Source: Acidovorax sp. | Lineage (GTDB): Bacteria > Pseudomonadota > Gammaproteobacteria > Burkholderiales > Burkholderiaceae_C | Assembly: GCA_030692685.1 (NCBI GenBank) | Contig: JAUXZO010000045.1 | Coordinates: 62,001-126,000, forward strand | DNA length: 64,000 nt | Reading direction: 5' to 3' | Shown here: positions 54,739-63,263 of the stretch, one piece after another | How the letters are laid out: each line of letters starts with the position of its first letter | How positions within the stretch are numbered: position 1 is the first letter of the stretch | Made by a program: the position numbers and the translations under genes | Notes under the pieces: generated by a model | What the model was told of the DNA's origin: nothing | What the model saw: only the letters and a program-made list of their open reading frames with translations | Database searches by the model: none

Positions 54739-56262
54739 ATGAAAATAAAATCAGTTGCAGTGAATAGATTTCGAGGCTACGAGAGCCGGGTCAACGTTGA
54801 GATTGATGATCTTTGTGTTTTGGTTGGACAAAATGACAAAGGAAAATCGACGCTCCTTGAAGCTTTGGATATTTTCTTCAATGAGGGAAAAGGATGTGTC
54901 AAGCTTGAGAAAGAGGATATAAATAAAAATTGCCTGACAACTGGCGACGACTGCATTGAAATTGAAGTTGAATTCTCCGATCTGCCAACGAATATTTTAA
55001 TTGATGCAACGAACGTAACTACGTTGCAAGATGAATACCTCACAACACAGACAGGCACGCTGCATGTGATTAAAAGGTATCCCGCCGCCGGAAAAGAGAA
55101 GGTTTTTATTAAGGCATGGCATCCAGCCAACGTTGAGTGCAAAGACTTGCTGCAGAAAAAAATTCAAGATCTTAAAAAAATTCTGGATGAGCAGGGCTTG
55201 GTATGCCCGGATAAGACAAAAAATGCCCAGCTAAGAAAATCTATATGGCAAGGCCAAGAGGCGTTAGATTTTCAAGACCAAGAAATTGAAATCGCGAAAA
55301 TTGATGCCAAAAACGTATGGGAGCAATTAAAGGCATATATGCCTTTTTACACCTTATTTCAATCGGACAGAAAAAACACGGATTCCGATGATGAAGTTCA
55401 AGACCCCATGCGTATTGCAGTAAAAGAGATACTTGGAGATCCAGCTATTCAAGGCACTTTAGCAACGGTTGCTGAAACGGTTAAAAGCCGGCTTGATTTG
55501 GTAGCACAAAGAACGCTTTCAAAGTTGACGGAACTCAATCCTTCTATAGCCAATTCATTAACGCCACAACTTCCGGACCTAGCGGCTCTTAAGTGGAGCG
55601 ATGTTTTTAAAAGTGTCTCGATATCTGGCGACAATGACATTCCAATAAATAAGCGTGGAAGTGGCGTCAAAAGACTTGTTCTTATTAGTTTTTTTCGAGC
55701 GGAGGCGGAAAGGCGACAGACCGAGGCCAGTCTGCCGAACATTGTCTATGCAATTGAGGAGCCGGAAACATCACAACACCCCGATCATCAGAGAGGCTTA
55801 ACGGATGCTCTCATCGAATTGTCAAAAGCAGCTAGTACTCAGGTTTTATTAACCACGCATAGCCCTGAGATAGTAAAGCGCCTTCGATTTGAGGATATTC
55901 TATTGGTATCTGATAGAGTGCCAGAGAAAATATCTCGAATTCTGCGTCATGAACTGCCTTATCCCAGTCTGAACGAAGTTAATTTCGCAGCATTCGGCGA
56001 AGCGACCTCTGAGTACCACAATGAACTCTATGGATACATTGAGGCCGAAGGGAAGTTGCACGAATACACGGAGGGGAAGGTGCGGAGGCTCTATAACAAA
56101 ATTCGCCGGGATGGGACAATCGAGCAGAGGCAAATAATTCTCACCGAGTACATTCGGCATCGAATTCATCACCCAGAGAACACACAAAATCCAGCATTTA
56201 CTGAACAGGAATTAAAAGAGTCCATTCAATCAATGCGTGAATTTATAAGAGCGCAATCTTAA
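54739..56262 (+). CDS. AT-rich AAA ATPase (OLD/RecF-like), candidate defence protein
   Basis: 507 residues. Walker A GQNDKGKSTLLEALD (about residues 31-45), ABC-type signature region NKRGSGVKRLVLISFF, Walker B NIVYAIEEPETSQHP, H-loop LLTTHSPEIVKRL: an SMC/OLD-type ATPase with a coiled-coil middle (KDLLQKKIQDLKKIL). There is no TOPRIM nuclease domain. The C-terminus (EYHNELYGYIE, EYIRHRIHHPENTQNP) is a conserved-looking helical end. Base composition (much A/T, many AAA/ATT codons) is unlike every neighbour, so it was acquired by transfer. Likely a single-gene anti-phage or plasmid-exclusion ATPase, but this is inference. The 405-bp gap upstream shows no gene. Confidence 0.85.
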   Translation: MKIKSVAVNRFRGYESRVNVEIDDLCVLVGQNDKGKSTLLEALDIFFNEGKGCVKLEKEDINKNCLTTGDDCIEIEVEFSDLPTNILIDATNVTTLQDEYLTTQTGTLHVIKRYPAAGKEKVFIKAWHPANVECKDLLQKKIQDLKKILDEQGLVCPDKTKNAQLRKSIWQGQEALDFQDQEIEIAKIDAKNVWEQLKAYMPFYTLFQSDRKNTDSDDEVQDPMRIAVKEILGDPAIQGTLATVAETVKSRLDLVAQRTLSKLTELNPSIANSLTPQLPDLAALKWSDVFKSVSISGDNDIPINKRGSGVKRLVLISFFRAEAERRQTEASLPNIVYAIEEPETSQHPDHQRGLTDALIELSKAASTQVLLTTHSPEIVKRLRFEDILLVSDRVPEKISRILRHELPYPSLNEVNFAAFGEATSEYHNELYGYIEAEGKLHEYTEGKVRRLYNKIRRDGTIEQRQIILTEYIRHRIHHPENTQNPAFTEQELKESIQSMREFIRAQS

Positions 56263-56388
56263 TTCATAGTCTCAACGAGATTTTCGAAGGAGGCACGATT
56301 TTCTAAGCCAGAATGATCCTCTTTGGTCCGAACTCGGAACTTGCATGTGTTCAGCAGCGGATATTCTTGCCGGATCATCCAGTGCAAG

Positions 56389-56417
56389 AAAAAACGCCAG
56401 CAGATGCTGGCGTTTTT
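56389..56417. terminator. Rho-independent terminator, usable from both sides
   Basis: AAAACGCCAGCA, loop GA, TGCTGGCGTTTT: 12-base perfect stem with A- and T-tracts. It ends the AAA ATPase transcript and, on the other strand, the valine catabolic transcript ending in mmsB. Confidence 0.9.
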
Positions 56418-56438
56418 ATGTCATTCAGGAACGCTGAA

Positions 56439-57323
56439 TCACCCCTTCTGCACCATCTTAATAATGCTGGAAAAATCCAGCCCCCCATGCCCCGCCAAGC
56501 TGTGCGCCGCATACAGGTTGCGCGCCATGCCCCCTAGCGGCGTAGCAGCCTTCACCGCCATCGCGTTCTCCTGCGCCAGGCCCAGGTCCTTTAGCATCAG
56601 GTCCGTGCCAAACCCACCCGCATAGCCCTTGCTGGCGGGCGCGGTTTCCATCACGCCGGGGAAGGGGTTGTACTTCTCCAGCGCCCAGTTGCCGCCGGAG
56701 CTGCGGCGCATGATTTCGCTCAGCACCTTGGGGTCCAGGCCGTTGGCCACGCCCAGGGCAATGGCTTCGCTGGTGCCCGCCATCAGGATGCCGAGCAGCA
56801 TGTTGTTGCAAATCTTGGCGGTCTGGCCTGCGCCCACGCTGCCTGCGTGGAAGATGTTGGCGCCCATTTTTTCGAGCACGGGGCGGGCGCGTTCCAGGTC
56901 GGCTGCGTCGGCCCCCACCATGAAGGTCAGCGTGCCTGCAATGGCGCCGCCAGTGCCGCCGGACACGGGGGCGTCGATAAACGCCACGCCCTTGGCCTTG
57001 GCAGCCTCGGCCACTTTGCGGGAGGTGGCGGCGGCTATTGTTGAGCAGTCGATCACCAGCGTGCCTGCGGGCAGCTGGGCCAGCAAATCGCCTTGGCCCA
57101 AAAAGAGTGAATCCACATGCTGGCTGGCGGGCAGCATGCTGATGACGACTTCGGCGCCTTGCGCTGCGGCCTTGGCGTCGGTGGCCACTGGCACACCGTC
57201 TGCGGCGAGCTTGTCGCGGGCGGGTTGTGACAGGTCAAACGCGCTGACCGCGTGGCCCGCCTTGTGCAGGTTGAGGGCCATGGGGCCGCCCATGTTGCCG
57301 AGGCCGATGAATGCGATTTTCAT
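56439..57323 (-). CDS. mmsB: 3-hydroxyisobutyrate dehydrogenase
   Basis: 294 residues from the ATG at 57321-57323 with AAGGAG upstream. IAFIGLGNMGGPMALNL is the NAD-binding start. DAPVSGGTGGAIAGTLTFMV, AGQTAKICNNMLLG (catalytic lysine) and DLMLKDLGLAQENA are the family signatures. It oxidises 3-hydroxyisobutyrate to methylmalonate semialdehyde in valine breakdown. It shares a strand with mmsA and the acyl-CoA dehydrogenase upstream; together the three would convert isobutyryl-CoA-derived intermediates to propionyl-CoA, with a hydratase and hydrolase encoded elsewhere. Confidence 0.95.
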   Translation of the reverse strand: MKIAFIGLGNMGGPMALNLHKAGHAVSAFDLSQPARDKLAADGVPVATDAKAAAQGAEVVISMLPASQHVDSLFLGQGDLLAQLPAGTLVIDCSTIAAATSRKVAEAAKAKGVAFIDAPVSGGTGGAIAGTLTFMVGADAADLERARPVLEKMGANIFHAGSVGAGQTAKICNNMLLGILMAGTSEAIALGVANGLDPKVLSEIMRRSSGGNWALEKYNPFPGVMETAPASKGYAGGFGTDLMLKDLGLAQENAMAVKAATPLGGMARNLYAAHSLAGHGGLDFSSIIKMVQKG

Positions 57324-57371
57324 GGTGTCTATCTCCTTGATGTCGTTGTGATGATGATGGGGAATGAGAGA

Positions 57372-57434
57372 ACTATTAATTTGATAGCTGCTAGCGCTTA
57401 TCCAATAAGCGCTAGAGGCCAAAAATGCTTGAAA
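57372..57434 (+). repeat. AGCGCTT palindromic repeat, copy 12
   Basis: ACTATTAATTTGATAGCTGC, then TAGCGCTTATCCAATAAGCG and CTAGAGGCCAAAAATGCTTG with AAAT. The best full-length copy in the window. It lies upstream of mmsB on the other strand. Confidence 0.92.
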
Positions 57435-57489
57435 TTTGGTCGGTGGCTACGTGGTGGGTGCGGGTTGGCTATATGGTGGGTGCGGCAGA

Positions 57490-58122
57490 TCAGTCGTCGG
57501 CTTCGAAGATGCTGTGCTTCTTCTTGGCAGCGGTTTTTGTCTGGGGCGCCTTGCTGGCGGGCGCTGCCTTGTTGTCCACAGCAGCCACGGTGCTTTTCTT
57601 GGTCTTCTTGCGCGGCGTGGCTTTGGCCAGCGGGTTGTAGGCCAGGGCTTCTTCCAGCCAAAAGCTCCACTGCGCCCGCGTGGTGTAGCCGTTGGGTTCC
57701 ACCCAAAAGTAGCCTTGCATGCCCCCGCCGGGCGAGAGTTCGCGGGTGTTTTGCATCTCCTGAAACTCGCCATGCCGACTGGGCGGCAGGCGTAGCAGTA
57801 GTTCTTCGCCCTTGATGCCGATGCACAGCTTGCCGTCAACAAAGAAGCTATAGCAGCCAAACATGGTGCGCTCTTCCACATCGCTGCGCTGCATTGGGAG
57901 CCTGTCGGACTTGGAAATCTTCGGCTGCAAATGGACCGCAGCGGTCCATTTTTCACCGTCTTTTTGCCCCATAGCGGGGCTATGGGGCTGCAAATCCGGC
58001 GGAAACTGTCCTCGCTGTGGTCCATTTTCGCTATCGACGCTCCAAGTCCGACGGGCTGCTAGCGCCGTGCGCACGGCGTCGATCAGGTGCAGCGTGGCGT
58101 CGGACAGCGGGCGGGCAGGCAT
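57490..58122 (-). CDS. TfoX N-terminal domain protein interrupted in frame by a repeat
   Basis: 210 residues. MPARPLSDATLHLIDAVRTA (1-20) continues after the insert at MQRSDVEERTMFGCYSFFVD (77-96), KLCIGIKGEELLLRLPPSRH and GGMQGYFWVEP, the usual TfoX_N pattern. Residues 24-76 (RRTWSVDSEN, then HSPAMGQK and LQPKISKSDRLP) are encoded by a 159-bp in-frame palindromic repeat. The C-terminus is basic and Ala-rich (RKKTKKSTVAAVD, KKKHSIFEADD). TfoX_N proteins are linked to competence regulation in Haemophilus, but most members are of unknown function. It follows the MOSC gene by 2 bp. Confidence 0.85.
   Translation of the reverse strand: MPARPLSDATLHLIDAVRTALAARRTWSVDSENGPQRGQFPPDLQPHSPAMGQKDGEKWTAAVHLQPKISKSDRLPMQRSDVEERTMFGCYSFFVDGKLCIGIKGEELLLRLPPSRHGEFQEMQNTRELSPGGGMQGYFWVEPNGYTTRAQWSFWLEEALAYNPLAKATPRKKTKKSTVAAVDNKAAPASKAPQTKTAAKKKHSIFEADD
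57896..58062. repeat. GTCGGACTTGGA palindromic repeat, copy 2 (inside the TfoX-like gene)
   Basis: Starts GGGAGCCTGTCGGACTTGGA and ends CGACGCTCCAAGTCCGACGG. The 12-base ends GTCGGACTTGGA and TCCAAGTCCGAC are perfect. Inner blocks CGGCTGCAAATGG, CCCCATAGCGGGGCTATGG and CTGTCCTCGCTGTGG match the copy at 13554-13743. Confidence 0.9.
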
Positions 58123-58124
58123 GG

Positions 58125-58700
58125 CTAGACGATCGCCATGGGCTGATGGGGCGGTGGCGGCAGGTGCACGGTGACCGGGTCGCCATCTGCCACCGTGCCG
58201 CCGGTGACCACAATGGACATTACCCCGGCCTTGCGCAGCACCCGCCCCATGTCGTCGCGCCCGACCATGGCGGCCAGCAGGCCGCGCTGGTGTGCTTCGA
58301 TCTGGCTGCAGGGGTTGCGCAAGCCGGTCAGCTGCAGCAGCGGGCCGTTGCCGAACTGCAGTTGCGCGCCCACGGGCAGCGCAATCAGCTCGCGCCAGTC
58401 GAGGCCGTCGGTGGCGGCCAGGGTGATGTTCTCGCCCAGTTCACCGGGCGCAATGTCAAAGTCCAGGTCTTGCAGGTGGGCCAAAAGTGAGTCGGAAATG
58501 AGGTGCACTTGCCGAAGGTTGGGCTGGCCCGGGTCCGCCCGGACGCGGGACCGGTGCTTCACGGTGCGCCCCCAGTGCGCATCGCCCACCACGCCCATGC
58601 CGCTCTCCAGTTCAATGAACGGAACGCGTTGCTTGGAAAACCGGTGCTCCGCATCGCGGTGCACGGCAGCAACGGTGGTGGTTAAAAGCGCGTTGTTCAT
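58125..58700 (-). CDS. MOSC domain protein
   Basis: 191 residues, about the length of stand-alone MOSC proteins (YiiM group). IELESGMGVVGDAHWGRTVKHRS (landmark only: the GD-H-G pattern), LGENITLAATDGLDW (GEN motif) and the NPCSQIEAHQRGLL stretch with the conserved cysteine are the family features. MOSC domains bind sulfur through the Cys and help deliver it to molybdenum cofactor or metal clusters; some reduce N-hydroxylated base analogues. The specific role is unknown. It is followed immediately by the TfoX-like gene. Confidence 0.9.
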   Translation of the reverse strand: MNNALLTTTVAAVHRDAEHRFSKQRVPFIELESGMGVVGDAHWGRTVKHRSRVRADPGQPNLRQVHLISDSLLAHLQDLDFDIAPGELGENITLAATDGLDWRELIALPVGAQLQFGNGPLLQLTGLRNPCSQIEAHQRGLLAAMVGRDDMGRVLRKAGVMSIVVTGGTVADGDPVTVHLPPPPHQPMAIV

Positions 58701-58710
58701 GTGAAATACG

Positions 58711-58752
58711 GCGCTAGCGCTTGATGTATATGCGCTAGCAGCTATAAAAATA
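58711..58752 (-). repeat. AGCGCTT palindromic repeat, copy 13
   Basis: GCGCTAGCGCTTGATGTATA, then TGCGCTAGCAGCTATAAAAA and TAG. The right inner arm is TGCGCT (not AAGCGCT). It lies between the acyl-CoA dehydrogenase and MOSC genes. Confidence 0.75.
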
Positions 58753-58766
58753 GGAGTTTCTTGCGC

Positions 58767-59933
58767 CTACCGGATCGCCTCGGTCGCATCCCCATCCAGC
58801 ATGCGCCGCGCAATGATGACCCGCATGATTTCGTTGGTGCCTTCCAAAATCTGGTGCACGCGCGCGTCGCGCAGCAGGCGCTCCAGCGGGTACTCGCGGA
58901 TGTAGCCGTAGCCGCCGTGCAGCTGCAGCGCGTCGTTGATGACGGTAAACCCTGCATCGGTAGCAAAGCGTTTGGCCATGGCGCAGTAGGTGGATGCGTC
59001 GCGGGCACCCGCGTCGAGCTTGGCTGCAGCCAGGCGAACCATCTGGCGCGCAGCCACCAGTTCGGTGGCCATGTCGGCCAGCTTGAACTGCAGGGCCTGA
59101 AAGCTGGCGAGGGGTTTGCCAAACTGTTTGCGGTCGTGTAGGTATTGCTGGGCGGCGTTCAATGCGCCTTGCGCTGCGCCCACCGAGCAGGTGGCGATGT
59201 TGATGCGCCCGCCGTCCAGGCCCTTCATGGCGATCTTGAAGCCTTCGCCTTCTTGCCCCAGCAGGTGGTCGGCGGGGATGCGCACGTTGTCAAAGCTGAT
59301 GGTGCGCGTGGGCTGGCTGTTCCAGCCCATCTTGTGTTCTTTTTTGCCGTAGGTAATGCCGGGTGCATCGGCGGGCACCACAAAGGCGCTGATGCCGCCC
59401 GCGCCTGATGCGGCGTCGCCGGTGCGGGCCATCAGGATCAGCACGTCGGTGCTGCCCGCGCCGCTGATGAAGGCCTTGCTGCCGTTGATGGCGTATTCGT
59501 TGCCCACCCGCTCGGCGCGGGTTTTGAGCGATGCAGCGTCCGAGCCTGCGCCAGGTTCGGTCAGGCAGTAGCTGGCGAGCTTTTCGCCGGTGGTCAGCAG
59601 CGGGCCCCAGTGGTCGCGCACTGCGGGCGTGGCCCAGGTGCCCAGCATCCAGGTGGCCATGTTGTGGATGGTGATGAAGGCGGTGGTGCTGGGGTCGATG
59701 GCGGCCATTTCTTCAAACACCAGCGTGGCGTCCAGGCGGGGCAGGGCGAGGCCGCCCGCGTTCTCGGGTGCATACAGGCCACAAAAACCCAGCTCGCCTG
59801 CCTTGGCAATGGCTTCTTTGGGGAAGATGGCCTCGGCGTCCCACTGTGCGGCGTGGGGCGCGAACTCGGCCAGTGCAAAGTCGCGGGCCGTTTGGGCAAA
59901 GGCGCGTTGTTCTTCGGAGAGCTCAAAGTCCAT
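58767..59933 (-). CDS. acyl-CoA dehydrogenase, probable isobutyryl-CoA dehydrogenase
   Basis: 388 residues, typical ACAD length. FAD/substrate motifs: YCLTEPGAGSDAASLKT, FISGAGSTDVLI, GGRINIATCSVGAAQGAL, and LHGGYGYIREYPLERLLRDA with the C-terminal FAD contacts. The catalytic Glu of the short-chain enzymes lies near the end (EGTNEIMR). Its place between mmsA and mmsB points to isobutyryl-CoA to methacrylyl-CoA in valine breakdown, in which electrons pass to ETF. The exact substrate is inferred from context. Confidence 0.9.
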   Translation of the reverse strand: MDFELSEEQRAFAQTARDFALAEFAPHAAQWDAEAIFPKEAIAKAGELGFCGLYAPENAGGLALPRLDATLVFEEMAAIDPSTTAFITIHNMATWMLGTWATPAVRDHWGPLLTTGEKLASYCLTEPGAGSDAASLKTRAERVGNEYAINGSKAFISGAGSTDVLILMARTGDAASGAGGISAFVVPADAPGITYGKKEHKMGWNSQPTRTISFDNVRIPADHLLGQEGEGFKIAMKGLDGGRINIATCSVGAAQGALNAAQQYLHDRKQFGKPLASFQALQFKLADMATELVAARQMVRLAAAKLDAGARDASTYCAMAKRFATDAGFTVINDALQLHGGYGYIREYPLERLLRDARVHQILEGTNEIMRVIIARRMLDGDATEAIR

Positions 59934-59998
59934 GGTGTTTGTTGGTCTCGCTGGCTGTCGTTGTTGCTGTAGTTGCCTTGGCGCTCAGGGTTTGGCGC

Positions 59999-60421
59999 TC
60001 AGGGCTTGGCGGAAGGGTGGTCCATCGTCAGCCAGCGCATCAGGCCCCGGCGGCGCGCCTCGGTCTCGGTGGTCAGGCAGTCGTGGTACAGGCGCGGCCA
60101 CTGTGGTTCCGACTCGCTCTCGCGCATGGCCTGCTTGCAGCGCGTGGCGCGCTCGCGTTGCCAAACCGTGTGTTCTTGCCGCAGCTGGGGACGCTCGTGG
60201 GCCGACAGTGCGCGCATCACATCCCCGTAAAGGATGGCGATTTGGGCGTCTGCCGCCTGAAACGTCTGCACGGCGCAGGCATTGGTCGCCTCAAGGGTTC
60301 CCGTGTCGCGGCACGCAGCGCCTGCCTGGGCGTGTGCGCCGGGGCTTGCCAGCAGCACACACGCAGCGCTCGCGCTCAGGGCCATTGCCGACACCCAGTT
60401 TTTCCGTTTGAAAATTTGCAT
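59999..60421 (-). CDS. LprI/DUF1311 family exported protein
   Basis: 140 residues. A signal peptide (MALSASAACVLLASPGAHA) ends near residue 31. The mature part has the DUF1311 pattern with four cysteines (CRDTGTLEATNACAV, RCKQAMRE, YHDCLTTE) that likely form disulfides, and LRQEHTVWQRERATRC. LprI of Mycobacterium is a lysozyme inhibitor; many others are of unknown function. Periplasmic. It lies 65 bp upstream of the acyl-CoA dehydrogenase gene and downstream of mmsA as a passenger in the catabolic operon. Confidence 0.85.
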   Translation of the reverse strand: MQIFKRKNWVSAMALSASAACVLLASPGAHAQAGAACRDTGTLEATNACAVQTFQAADAQIAILYGDVMRALSAHERPQLRQEHTVWQRERATRCKQAMRESESEPQWPRLYHDCLTTETEARRRGLMRWLTMDHPSAKP

Positions 60422-60539
60422 GTCCCGCTTTTACCATCGACCGGTGCAGCCGAAACCGGCGCGGCCCAAGACCAGCGCCACCGTGCAAGGGCCGCCAGTA
60501 CCAGGTCCGGGCACGGGTGGCATCCCCCTTGCGCATTGC

Positions 60540-60584
60540 GCAGCGATGCAGAGAAAGGGGGAAGACGCGAAGCGGCTCAGGGGG
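60540..60584 (-). repeat. CTGAGCCGC repeat, partial copy 3
   Basis: On the minus strand: CCCCCTGAGCCGCTTCGCG, then TCTTCCCCCTTTCTCTGCA, directly after the mmsA stop. It matches the left half of the copies at 9916 and 48630; the CTGGCAAAGCCAG half is absent. May work as a transcription or mRNA end signal. Confidence 0.65.
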
Positions 60585-62108
60585 TTACTTCAAACTAATT
60601 GTGGTGTTGACGCCATGCGACGTGGTGCTGTCATCAAACCAGCGGGCCGTGACCGTCTTGGTCTGCGTGTAGAACATGATGACCTGCTTGCCGTAAGGGC
60701 CGAGGTCGCCCAGCTTGGACGCACGCGAACCGCTGAACGAGAACAAAGGCACCGGCACCGGAATCGGCACGTTGATGCCGACCTGGCCCACGTCGATCTC
60801 TTCCTGGAACTTGCGGGCTGCGGCGCCGCTTTGCGTGAAGATGGCGGTGCCGTTGCCGTTGGGGTTGTCGTTGATGAAAGCAATGGCTTCATCGATGTCG
60901 GCGGCGGCCACCAGCGCCAGCACGGGGCCAAAGATCTCCTGGTCGTAAATGGCCATGCCGGGCTTCACGTTCGAGAAGATCGTTGGGCCCACGAAGTTGC
61001 CCTTTTCGTAGCCAGGTACCACCGGCTTGCGGCCGTCCAGCTCCAGCGTGGCGCCGTCGGCAATGCCGCGTTCGATCAGGCCTTCCACGCGGGCGAGCGC
61101 TGCGCAAGACACCACGGGGCCCACATCGGTGCCTTTTTCGGTGCCGCCGTTGATCTTGAGGGTCTTGGCCTTGGCCACCAGGTCAGGAATCCACTGCTGG
61201 GCCTCGCCCACCAGCACCACCACCGGCAGCGCCATGCAGCGCTGGCCAGCGGCGCCAAACGCAGCACCGGCGATGGCGTTGAGCGACTGCTCCTTGTTGG
61301 CGTCGGGCAGGATGATGGCGTGGTTTTTGGCGCCCATCATGCATTGCGCACGCTTGCCGGCCAGGGTGGCGCGGTTGTACAAATGGGTGCCCACCTTGGT
61401 GGAGCCCACAAACGATACGGCCTTGATGTCCTTGTGGTCGCAGATGGCGTTCACGGCCATTTCACCGCCATGAATCACGTTCAGCACGCCGGGTGGAATG
61501 CCCGCTTCGAGCGCCAGCTCCACGAGGCGCATGGTGACCATGGGGTCTTGCTCGGAGGGCTTGAGCACAAAGGTGTTGCCCGTGGCAATGGCCATGGGGA
61601 ACATCCACAGCGGGATCATGGCCGGGAAGTTGAACGGCGTGATGCCCGCGCACACACCCAGCGGCTGCATCAGCGTGTAGGTGTCTACGCCACCGGCCAC
61701 GTTGTTGGCCAGCTCGCCCAGTTGCAGGTTGCCAATGCTGGCTGCGTGTTCGACCACTTCGAGGCCACGGAACACATCGCCTTCGGCGTCGGGCAGGGTC
61801 TTGCCTTGTTCGGCTGTGAGGATGGCGGCCAGCTCGGCCATGTTTTCGCGGATGAGTTGCTGGTACTTCAAAAACACGCGGGCGCGGGTGCCGATGGGGG
61901 TTTTCTTCCAGGTCTTGAACGCTTCCTTGGCCGAGGCCACGGCCGCATCGATTTCTTCAGCCGTGGCAAAGGGCACACGCGCCAGCACCTCTTGCGTGGC
62001 GGGGTTCACCACGTCGCGCCACTCGGTGGTCTTGGACTCGATGAACTGGCCGCCGATCAGCAGCTTGACGGTGGGGGCCAGTACGGCCGACGAGGTGGGT
62101 GCGTTCAT
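60585..62108 (-). CDS. mmsA: CoA-acylating methylmalonate-semialdehyde dehydrogenase
   Basis: 507 residues from the ATG at 62106-62108, preceded by CAGGAG. Aldehyde dehydrogenase fold: [40 protein letters not shown] and the nucleophile in AAGQRCMAL. The [13 protein letters not shown] and MGAKNH segments are typical of MmsA, the CoA-dependent type that makes propionyl-CoA from methylmalonate semialdehyde. It is the first gene of the valine catabolic run and divergent from a LysR regulator gene whose probable operator lies between them. Confidence 0.96.
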   Translation of the reverse strand: MNAPTSSAVLAPTVKLLIGGQFIESKTTEWRDVVNPATQEVLARVPFATAEEIDAAVASAKEAFKTWKKTPIGTRARVFLKYQQLIRENMAELAAILTAEQGKTLPDAEGDVFRGLEVVEHAASIGNLQLGELANNVAGGVDTYTLMQPLGVCAGITPFNFPAMIPLWMFPMAIATGNTFVLKPSEQDPMVTMRLVELALEAGIPPGVLNVIHGGEMAVNAICDHKDIKAVSFVGSTKVGTHLYNRATLAGKRAQCMMGAKNHAIILPDANKEQSLNAIAGAAFGAAGQRCMALPVVVLVGEAQQWIPDLVAKAKTLKINGGTEKGTDVGPVVSCAALARVEGLIERGIADGATLELDGRKPVVPGYEKGNFVGPTIFSNVKPGMAIYDQEIFGPVLALVAAADIDEAIAFINDNPNGNGTAIFTQSGAAARKFQEEIDVGQVGINVPIPVPVPLFSFSGSRASKLGDLGPYGKQVIMFYTQTKTVTARWFDDSTTSHGVNTTISLK

Positions 62109-62185
62109 GGGTTTGTCTCCTGAAATGGTGGGGGGCGAGGGGCGCGCAGTGTGGGCTGCGCTGCCCCGAACTGCGCCATGGTAGC

Positions 62186-62214
62186 TGTGCAGAATTGTCT
62201 GCACAATAGACAAT
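62186..62214. promoter_or_regulatory. probable LysR operator between mmsA and the regulator gene
   Basis: Two overlapping perfect dyads: TGTGCAG-N6-CTGCACA (62186-62205) and ATTGTCT-N7-AGACAAT (62194-62214). Position (78 bp from the mmsA start, 80 bp from the regulator start) and the T-N11-A form suit binding by the divergent LysR protein. Confidence 0.7.
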
Positions 62215-62293
62215 GATGCGCACCGGGTTTGCAAAAACGCACATCGCGCCGCTGTAGGCACACCCCACAAGAATCAAGACACAAGAGAACGCC

Positions 62294-63199
62294 ATGGACT
62301 GGGACAACCTGCGCTACTTTTTGGAGCTGGCCCGCGCTGGCACGCTGGTCGGCGCCGCGCGTCGGCTGGCGGTAGACCACACCACGGTGGCCCGCCGCCT
62401 GCAGGCGCTCGAAAAGCAGGTGGGATCAGCCTTGTTTGCCCGCGAGGCAGGCGGCCACCGGTTGACCGAAGCGGGCCGCGCGCTGTTGCCGCAGGTCGAG
62501 GCGATGGAGGCCGCCTTTTTGGCAGTAGAAAGTGCCGCGCCCGGCGTGCGCCAAGGGCTGCACGGCCTGGTACGCATTGGCACCACCGAAGGCTTTGGCA
62601 ACCTGATCCTGGCGCCGCAACTGGCGCGCTTTGCGCTGGAGCACCCCGGCTTGGTCATCGACCTGCTGGCCCTGCCGCGCCTGGTGCACCTGTCGCGGCG
62701 CGAGGCCGACATCGTGATCTCGCTGGAGCGCCCCGCGCGCGGCGCGGTGCTGGTGGTCAAGCTCACCGACTATGTGTTGCAGTTGTACGGTGCACGCAGC
62801 TATCTGGCACGCTTTGCCCCCATCCACACGTCAGACGACCTGCGCGGCCACACCTTCATCAGCTATGTGGACGACCTGCTGTTCAGCAAAGAGCTGCAGA
62901 TATTGGACGAACTGCACCGCCCCGCGCACTTTGCGCTGCGCAGCACCAGCATCCTGGCCCAGTACGAGGCTGCGCGCGTAGGCGCGGGGCTGGCGGTGCT
63001 GCCCGCGTTTGTGGCGGCGCAAGACCCGTCGCTGGTGCCGGTGTTGCCTGCGGTGGCGGGGTTTCAGCGCACGTTCTGGATGTCGATGCCACCCGACAAC
63101 AAGCACGTGGCGCGCATGCAGGCCACCTGGGCGTTCTTGCGCGAGGCCGTGGCGGCGCGGCAGGGGTTGTTGCTGCCGGAGATGAATGTTGCTACATAG
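62294..63199 (+). CDS. LysR-family regulator, divergent from mmsA
   Basis: 301 residues. The HTH is MDWDNLRYFLELARAGTLVG, AARRLAVDHTTVARRLQALE. The effector domain starts near residue 90 (LVRIGTTEGFGNLILAPQLA) and has the usual length. Its place, back to back with mmsA and with the dyad between them, makes it the likely regulator of the valine/isobutyrate catabolic genes. The inducer, perhaps a pathway intermediate, is not known. Its stop codon is already within repeat copy 14. Confidence 0.9.
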   Translation: MDWDNLRYFLELARAGTLVGAARRLAVDHTTVARRLQALEKQVGSALFAREAGGHRLTEAGRALLPQVEAMEAAFLAVESAAPGVRQGLHGLVRIGTTEGFGNLILAPQLARFALEHPGLVIDLLALPRLVHLSRREADIVISLERPARGAVLVVKLTDYVLQLYGARSYLARFAPIHTSDDLRGHTFISYVDDLLFSKELQILDELHRPAHFALRSTSILAQYEAARVGAGLAVLPAFVAAQDPSLVPVLPAVAGFQRTFWMSMPPDNKHVARMQATWAFLREAVAARQGLLLPEMNVAT

Positions 63200-63250
63200 T
63201 TGATAGCTGGCAGCGCTTGTTGAATATGCGCTCAAGGCACTTTTGGCTTG
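63197..63250 (+). repeat. AGCGCTT palindromic repeat, copy 14
   Basis: TAGTTGATAGCTGGCAGCGCTT, then GTTGAATATGCGCTCAAGG and CACTTTTGGCTTG. Outer TAGCT arm and AGCGCTT are kept; the right arm and AGAGGCC tail have diverged. Its first base belongs to the LysR stop codon. Confidence 0.7.
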
Positions 63251-63263
63251 ATTCGTTATCTGC

